Shown here: one piece after another, positions 13,759 through 16,571 of the stretch | Layout of the letters: each line of letters starts with the position of its first letter | Position numbering within the stretch: position 1 is the stretch's first letter | NCBI GenBank assembly: GCA_018376855.1 | Contig: JAHAAN010000028.1 | Coordinates: 1-16,571, forward strand | Direction: 5' to 3' | Origin: Clostridiales bacterium | GTDB taxonomy: Bacteria > Bacillota > Clostridia > Christensenellales > QALW01 | DNA: 16,571 nt | The notes under the pieces: model-generated | What the model saw: only the letters and a program-made list of their open reading frames with translations | The model's database searches: none | What the model was told of the DNA's origin: nothing | Translations under genes and position numbers: made by a program

Positions 13759-14643
13759 ATGAAAAAAATCGCTGCGTTATTAAGCATGATCCTTCTTTCG
13801 CTTACTTTATGCGCCGTCTGCGTCTGCGCCGAAGGCAGCGAAGCGTACTCCGTTCATATTTTTGAAGATTTCGACGCATGCAGCGGCAAGGCCGCGTTTG
13901 GATATGCCGACCCTGAATCGCTTCAAAGCAGGCTTTCCTTCTTTTACGAGAACGGGCAGCTTGTGGCCAAAAAAGGCGATGCGGCCAGCGGATGCAGCTT
14001 TTATCTTGATCTTGACTGCCATATCGGTCTAACCGGCGAGGGCGTTAAAGGCGTCGGCTTTTATATGGAGAATAACACCTCCTACGATCAGGCAATCAAC
14101 GTGTTTTTGGTAGGGCAGGCATGCTACATTTGGGGAGGCAGCACGCAGATCCGCACCGTTTCAGCCGAAACCGGCGCAGTGGAGCTGCGAAAGCCTGAGG
14201 ACGGTTTTCTTTGGGTGGAAGCCGGCTTTAAAGGGTATATCCTCTGCAATCGCGCCGCGCTGCTGGACGTATGGACAGGCGAATACTACAAGAACAAGGA
14301 AGTAGCCAAGCCCGGTTTCCACTGCGATTATTTGGAAGTCGGCGCAGATGAAAGCCTTGTTTTTGATAACTACTTTATTTGGGGCGAAGGCTTGGAGGAT
14401 AACACGAACGGGCGCATCAGCGTAGATCTCTTCCGCGATCCGGACGAACCTTCGGCCTCGCAGACGCCTTCGCCTTCGGCAAGCGATTCTCCTTCTGCGC
14501 AGCCGTCGGCGAGCGCAGAGCCAACGCCTGCCCAAAACGGCTCCGGTTCCCTTCCCTATCTGATCGGCGGCGCAGCGCTTATCATCGCAGCTGCAGTTAT
14601 TATCATACTGCTGCGCAAAAAAAGAGTTGACAAATCCGTTTAA
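13759..14643 (+). CDS. Secreted, C-terminally membrane-anchored protein of unknown function
   Basis: The 294-residue product has an N-terminal signal peptide (KKIAALLSMILLSLTLCAVCVCA, cleavage probably after CAEG or nearby). An ectodomain of about 200 residues follows, rich in aromatic and glycine residues with a beta-sandwich feel (CSFYLDLDCHIGL, GVKGVGFYMENN, INVFLVGQACYIWGG, DGFLWVEAGFKGYIL). Next comes a Ser/Pro/Ala linker (about 230-265), then a transmembrane helix (PYLIGGAALIIAAAVIIILL) and a basic tail. There is no LPXTG motif, so it is anchored by the helix. It follows the GH99-like lipoprotein by 16 bases with AAAGGAG upstream, so the two are almost certainly one operon; a glycan-binding partner role is inferred from that alone. 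Its last codons contain the -35 of the downstream T-box promoter. Confidence 0.75.
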   Translation: MKKIAALLSMILLSLTLCAVCVCAEGSEAYSVHIFEDFDACSGKAAFGYADPESLQSRLSFFYENGQLVAKKGDAASGCSFYLDLDCHIGLTGEGVKGVGFYMENNTSYDQAINVFLVGQACYIWGGSTQIRTVSAETGAVELRKPEDGFLWVEAGFKGYILCNRAALLDVWTGEYYKNKEVAKPGFHCDYLEVGADESLVFDNYFIWGEGLEDNTNGRISVDLFRDPDEPSASQTPSPSASDSPSAQPSASAEPTPAQNGSGSLPYLIGGAALIIAAAVIIILLRKKRVDKSV

Positions 14644-14655
14644 AAAGAGTATTCT
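14627..14655 (+). promoter_or_regulatory. Sigma-A promoter driving the T-box/trpB2 unit, overlapping the preceding gene's 3' end
   Basis: A perfect TTGACA (14627-14632), a 17-base spacer and TATTCT (14650-14655) predict a start near 14662. The -35 lies inside the codons for the last residues (VDKSV) of the anchored surface protein. Confidence 0.8.
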
Positions 14656-14661
14656 TAATAA

Positions 14662-14933
14662 AAATAAACCAAAGCGTAAGAAGAGTAGCCGCTGAACGGG
14701 AAGCACAGAGAGCTGCGGAGGGTGGAACCGCGGCATTCACACAGTGCGTGAATGGGCTTACAAGGGCAAGCCGAAGCCGCTTTAAGCGGTGCGTAGGTGC
14801 GACGGGAGCTTCGCCCGTTATCAAGGAAGTGCATTCCTTTGAGTGCAGAACAAGCGCATTGCGGCAAAACGCAATGAAATTAGGTGGTACCGCAGGTTCA
14901 CTCCTGTCCTGATATGCAGGGCAGGAGTTTTTT
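14662..14933 (+). promoter_or_regulatory. T-box riboswitch, tryptophan specificity (UGG specifier)
   Basis: The leader has the full T-box plan. Stem I is closed by GTAAG/CTTAC (14676-14680 with 14757-14761). The AGTA bulge motif is at 14684-14687, above which GC(C)GCTG pairs with CAGTGC. The distal part contains AGAGAGC and GGTGGAACCGC. The specifier loop reads GAA-TGG-G, so the codon is TGG (14753-14755), for tryptophan. Hairpins around 14798-14846 follow, and the T-box sequence AGGTGGTACCGC is at 14882-14893 with TGGT (14885-14888) for the tRNA acceptor end. A terminator competes with the antiterminator. Uncharged tRNA-Trp binding should allow read-through into trpB2; charged tRNA should not. 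The fourth T-box base is U, which fits an A discriminator exactly but a G discriminator only by wobble. Confidence 0.93.
14900..14933 (+). terminator. Regulated terminator of the T-box
   Basis: ACTCCTGTCCTG (14900-14911) pairs with CAGGGCAGGAGT (14917-14928), including one T-G pair, around loop ATATG, followed by TTTTTT. Its 5' arm lies directly after the T-box sequence, as expected for antiterminator competition. Confidence 0.92.
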
Positions 14934-14969
14934 ATTTTCATTCTATCAAAACAAAAGGAGATGTTTATT

Positions 14970-16334
14970 ATGAAGGAACCGTACCGCATTTATCTTTCCG
15001 AGGACGAGATGCCCAAGCAATGGTATAACCTTCGGGCAGATATGCCCGAACAGCCGGAGCCGTTTCTGAATCCCGGCACACTGAAGCCGCTCACAGAGGA
15101 GGAGCTTGCCCCCATTTTCTGCAAAGAGCTTTGCCGGCAGGAAATGACGACGGAGCGTTATATCGACATTCCGCAAGAAGTTCTTGATTTTTACCGCATT
15201 TACAGGCCAAGCCCTGTGATCCGCGCTTATAATCTGGAAAAAGCTCTCGGCACACCGGCAAAGATCTACTATAAATTCGAGGGCAACAACACCTCCGGCT
15301 CTCATAAGCTTAACAGCGCGGCAGCGCAGGCCTACTACGCCAAGGCGCAGGGGCTTACCAGCGTAACCACCGAAACCGGCGCCGGGCAATGGGGCACCGC
15401 TTTAGCGATGGCATGCGCGCACTTCGGGCTGGATCTGACGGTTTACATGGTAAAGGTCAGCTATGAGCAGAAGCCCTTCCGCAAAGCCGTTATTGAAACC
15501 TTCGGCGCAGATATTATTCCCAGCCCGTCGAACACAACAAAGGTGGGGCGCGAGATCCTTGCGCATCACCCGAACACCACTGGCTCGTTGGGCTGCGCGA
15601 TCTCCGAAGCGGTGGAAAAGGCCGTAACCACAGAGAACTGCCGCTATGTTCTCGGCTCCGTACTGAACCAAGTGCTGCTGCATCAATCCGTGATCGGCTT
15701 GGAAGCAAAGGCCGCGTTGGAAAAGATCGGCGTATATCCCGATATCGTAATCGGCTGCGCGGGCGGCGGCTCCAACTTAGGCGGCCTGATGGCGGCATTT
15801 ATGAAGGATAAACTGGACGGCTCGCGCCCAAACACCGAATTTATTGCAGTTGAACCAGCCTCTTGCCCCTCTCTTACCCGCGGACGTTATGCCTACGACT
15901 TCTGCGATACGGGTCATGTAACGCCGTTAGCAAAAATGTACACGCTCGGCTGCGAATTCATTCCCTCCGCCAACCATGCGGGCGGACTGCGCTACCACGG
16001 TATGAGCCCGATCCTTTCCAAGCTATACCATGACGGCTATATGAAAGCCGTAGCGGTTGAGCAGACAAAAGTGTTTGAAGCAGCCACGACCTTTGCCAAA
16101 TATGAAACAATCCTGCCCGCGCCGGAAAGCGCGCACGCCATTCGCGCTGCGATCGACGAAGCTCTCAAATGCAAAGAAACCGGTGAAGCGAAAAACATTC
16201 TGTTCGGCCTGACCGGAACGGGGTATTTCGACATGAACGCCTACACCGCCTACCTCAACGGAACGATGACGGATTATATCCCCACCGACGACGACCTGAA
16301 GCCCGGCTTTGACGCGCTTCCGAAGGTGGATTAA
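14970..16334 (+). CDS. trpB: TrpB2-type tryptophan synthase beta chain (PLP-dependent)
   Basis: Tryptophan synthase beta joins indole and L-serine to give tryptophan with pyridoxal phosphate. The 454-residue product belongs to the longer TrpB2 (TrpB-like) group, shown by its N-terminal extension (YLSEDEMPKQWYNL) and by YYKFEGNNTSGSHKLNSAAA, with PLP lysine K113. Other marks are TTETGAGQWGTALA, YMVKVSYEQKPFRKAVIETFGA, SPSNTTKVGREIL, the LGSVLNQVLLHQSVIGLEAK block, the phosphate-binding CAGGGSNLGG, and AGGLRYHGMSPILSKL. Translation starts at the second ATG (14970), 9 bases after AAAGGAG; the ATG at 14961 directly abuts the ribosome site. No trpA is adjacent and a terminator follows, so it is a stand-alone gene controlled by the tryptophan T-box. 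It probably serves indole salvage; TrpB2 proteins can also act on phosphoserine in some archaea. Confidence 0.95.
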   Translation: MKEPYRIYLSEDEMPKQWYNLRADMPEQPEPFLNPGTLKPLTEEELAPIFCKELCRQEMTTERYIDIPQEVLDFYRIYRPSPVIRAYNLEKALGTPAKIYYKFEGNNTSGSHKLNSAAAQAYYAKAQGLTSVTTETGAGQWGTALAMACAHFGLDLTVYMVKVSYEQKPFRKAVIETFGADIIPSPSNTTKVGREILAHHPNTTGSLGCAISEAVEKAVTTENCRYVLGSVLNQVLLHQSVIGLEAKAALEKIGVYPDIVIGCAGGGSNLGGLMAAFMKDKLDGSRPNTEFIAVEPASCPSLTRGRYAYDFCDTGHVTPLAKMYTLGCEFIPSANHAGGLRYHGMSPILSKLYHDGYMKAVAVEQTKVFEAATTFAKYETILPAPESAHAIRAAIDEALKCKETGEAKNILFGLTGTGYFDMNAYTAYLNGTMTDYIPTDDDLKPGFDALPKVD

Positions 16335-16358
16335 AACAAAAAAACAGCGCCTGACTTG

Positions 16359-16394
16359 CAGCAGCCTCGGAAACCTCCGGGGCTGCTGTTTTTT
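16359..16394 (+). terminator. Rho-independent terminator of trpB2
   Basis: CAGCAGCCTCGG (16359-16370) pairs with CCGGGGCTGCTG (16377-16388), with one T-G pair, around loop AAACCT, followed by TTTTTT (16389-16394). It lies 24 bases after the stop codon. Confidence 0.93.
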
Positions 16395-16511
16395 ACAGCG
16401 CGCTGATCAATCTAAGATGGGGATACCGTCTGTTTTTCGGCAGCTTGTGGGGCTGTCTGTACATGTTTGGGAAGCAATTGCTGAAAAGGCTGCCGCTGTT
16501 TACGCACGGGG

Positions 16512-16571
16512 CGGGGCGCACGAACGCCGCAAAGCGGCGTTAAAGCCCCCGAAGGGGGCTTCCTCCGGCCT
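16512..16571. repeat. Second cloverleaf-type palindromic element, cut by the window end
   Basis: It opens with CGGGGCGCACG (16512-16522), identical over 11 bases to the outer arm of the element at 2109-2189. Two different perfect hairpins follow directly: AACGCCGC/GCGGCGTT with loop AAA (16523-16541) and AAGCCCCC/GGGGGCTT with loop GAA (16543-16561). The last ten bases (CCTCCGGCCT) would be the start of a third hairpin. The closing arm lies outside the window. Confidence 0.7.

Noticed and set aside
12951..13787. Long minus-strand frame (278 codons) opposite the GH99-like lipoprotein.
   Set aside because: It is a shadow of a well-supported gene; the valine/isoleucine-rich translation reflects antisense codon bias.
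14735..14753. ATTCAC/GTGAAT hairpin in the T-box leader, considered as a separate element.
   Set aside because: It competes with the canonical Stem I pairing that places TGG in the specifier loop, and is best seen as an alternative fold of the T-box.
16392..16543. Plus-strand frame reading LRWGYRLFFGSLWGCLYMFGK and ending inside the second cloverleaf element.
   Set aside because: It has no good start codon or ribosome site, begins in the trpB2 terminator, and would have its C-terminus encoded by the repeat hairpin. A remnant or chance frame is more likely.

Overview
The window looks like a contig from an anaerobic, spore-forming member of the Clostridia (Bacillota), probably a gut or metagenome-derived lineage. 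The evidence is an intact sigK, a DUF512 radical-SAM-like protein, a YhaM-type nuclease, a T-box riboswitch, a RACo-type corrinoid reactivator and a short SRP RNA. Most of the window has a moderate GC content. The first ~530 bases are clearly GC-richer and differ in codon use; they carry a priA fragment that ends inside a foreign gene, so the left edge is most simply a chimeric join.

Layout. 1-536: 3' part of priA, cut off. 476-1792 (-): DUF512 protein whose last residues are lost at the same join, with a good sigma-A promoter. 2036-2189: a minus-strand terminator and an 81-bp cloverleaf-shaped palindromic element. 2211-2918 (-): multi-pass membrane protein behind a sigma-F-like promoter. 3252-3953 (-): sigK. 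4126-4515 (-): MmcQ/YjbR protein. 4769-5719 (+): YhaM-like HD exonuclease, abutting a convergent 31-residue single-pass membrane peptide (5720-5815, -). 5909-8282 (+): M3 oligoendopeptidase and SIMPL-domain protein, probably one operon, ending in a strong terminator. 8522-9512 (+): decayed DUF2961/GH172-type gene with several frameshifts. 9830-11344 (-): RACo-like ferredoxin/ASKHA protein, preceded by the SRP RNA gene (about 11400-11541, -). 11814-14643 (+): two-gene surface operon made of a GH99-like lipoprotein and a signal-peptide protein with a C-terminal membrane anchor. 14627-14933: promoter and tryptophan-specific T-box. 14970-16334 (+): trpB2-type tryptophan synthase beta chain, then a terminator. 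16512-16571: the start of a second cloverleaf element, cut by the window end.

How the genes fit together. sigK and the sigma-F-like membrane gene suggest a sporulation neighbourhood. The DUF2961 remnant and the GH99-like lipoprotein point to past and present handling of complex glycans at the cell surface. The T-box/trpB2 unit is self-contained: uncharged tRNA-Trp should switch on an enzyme that makes tryptophan, probably from indole or another salvaged precursor because no trpA is present here. The most unusual sequence is the cloverleaf repeat: two copies about 14.4 kb apart share an 11-base outer arm but carry different inner hairpins.
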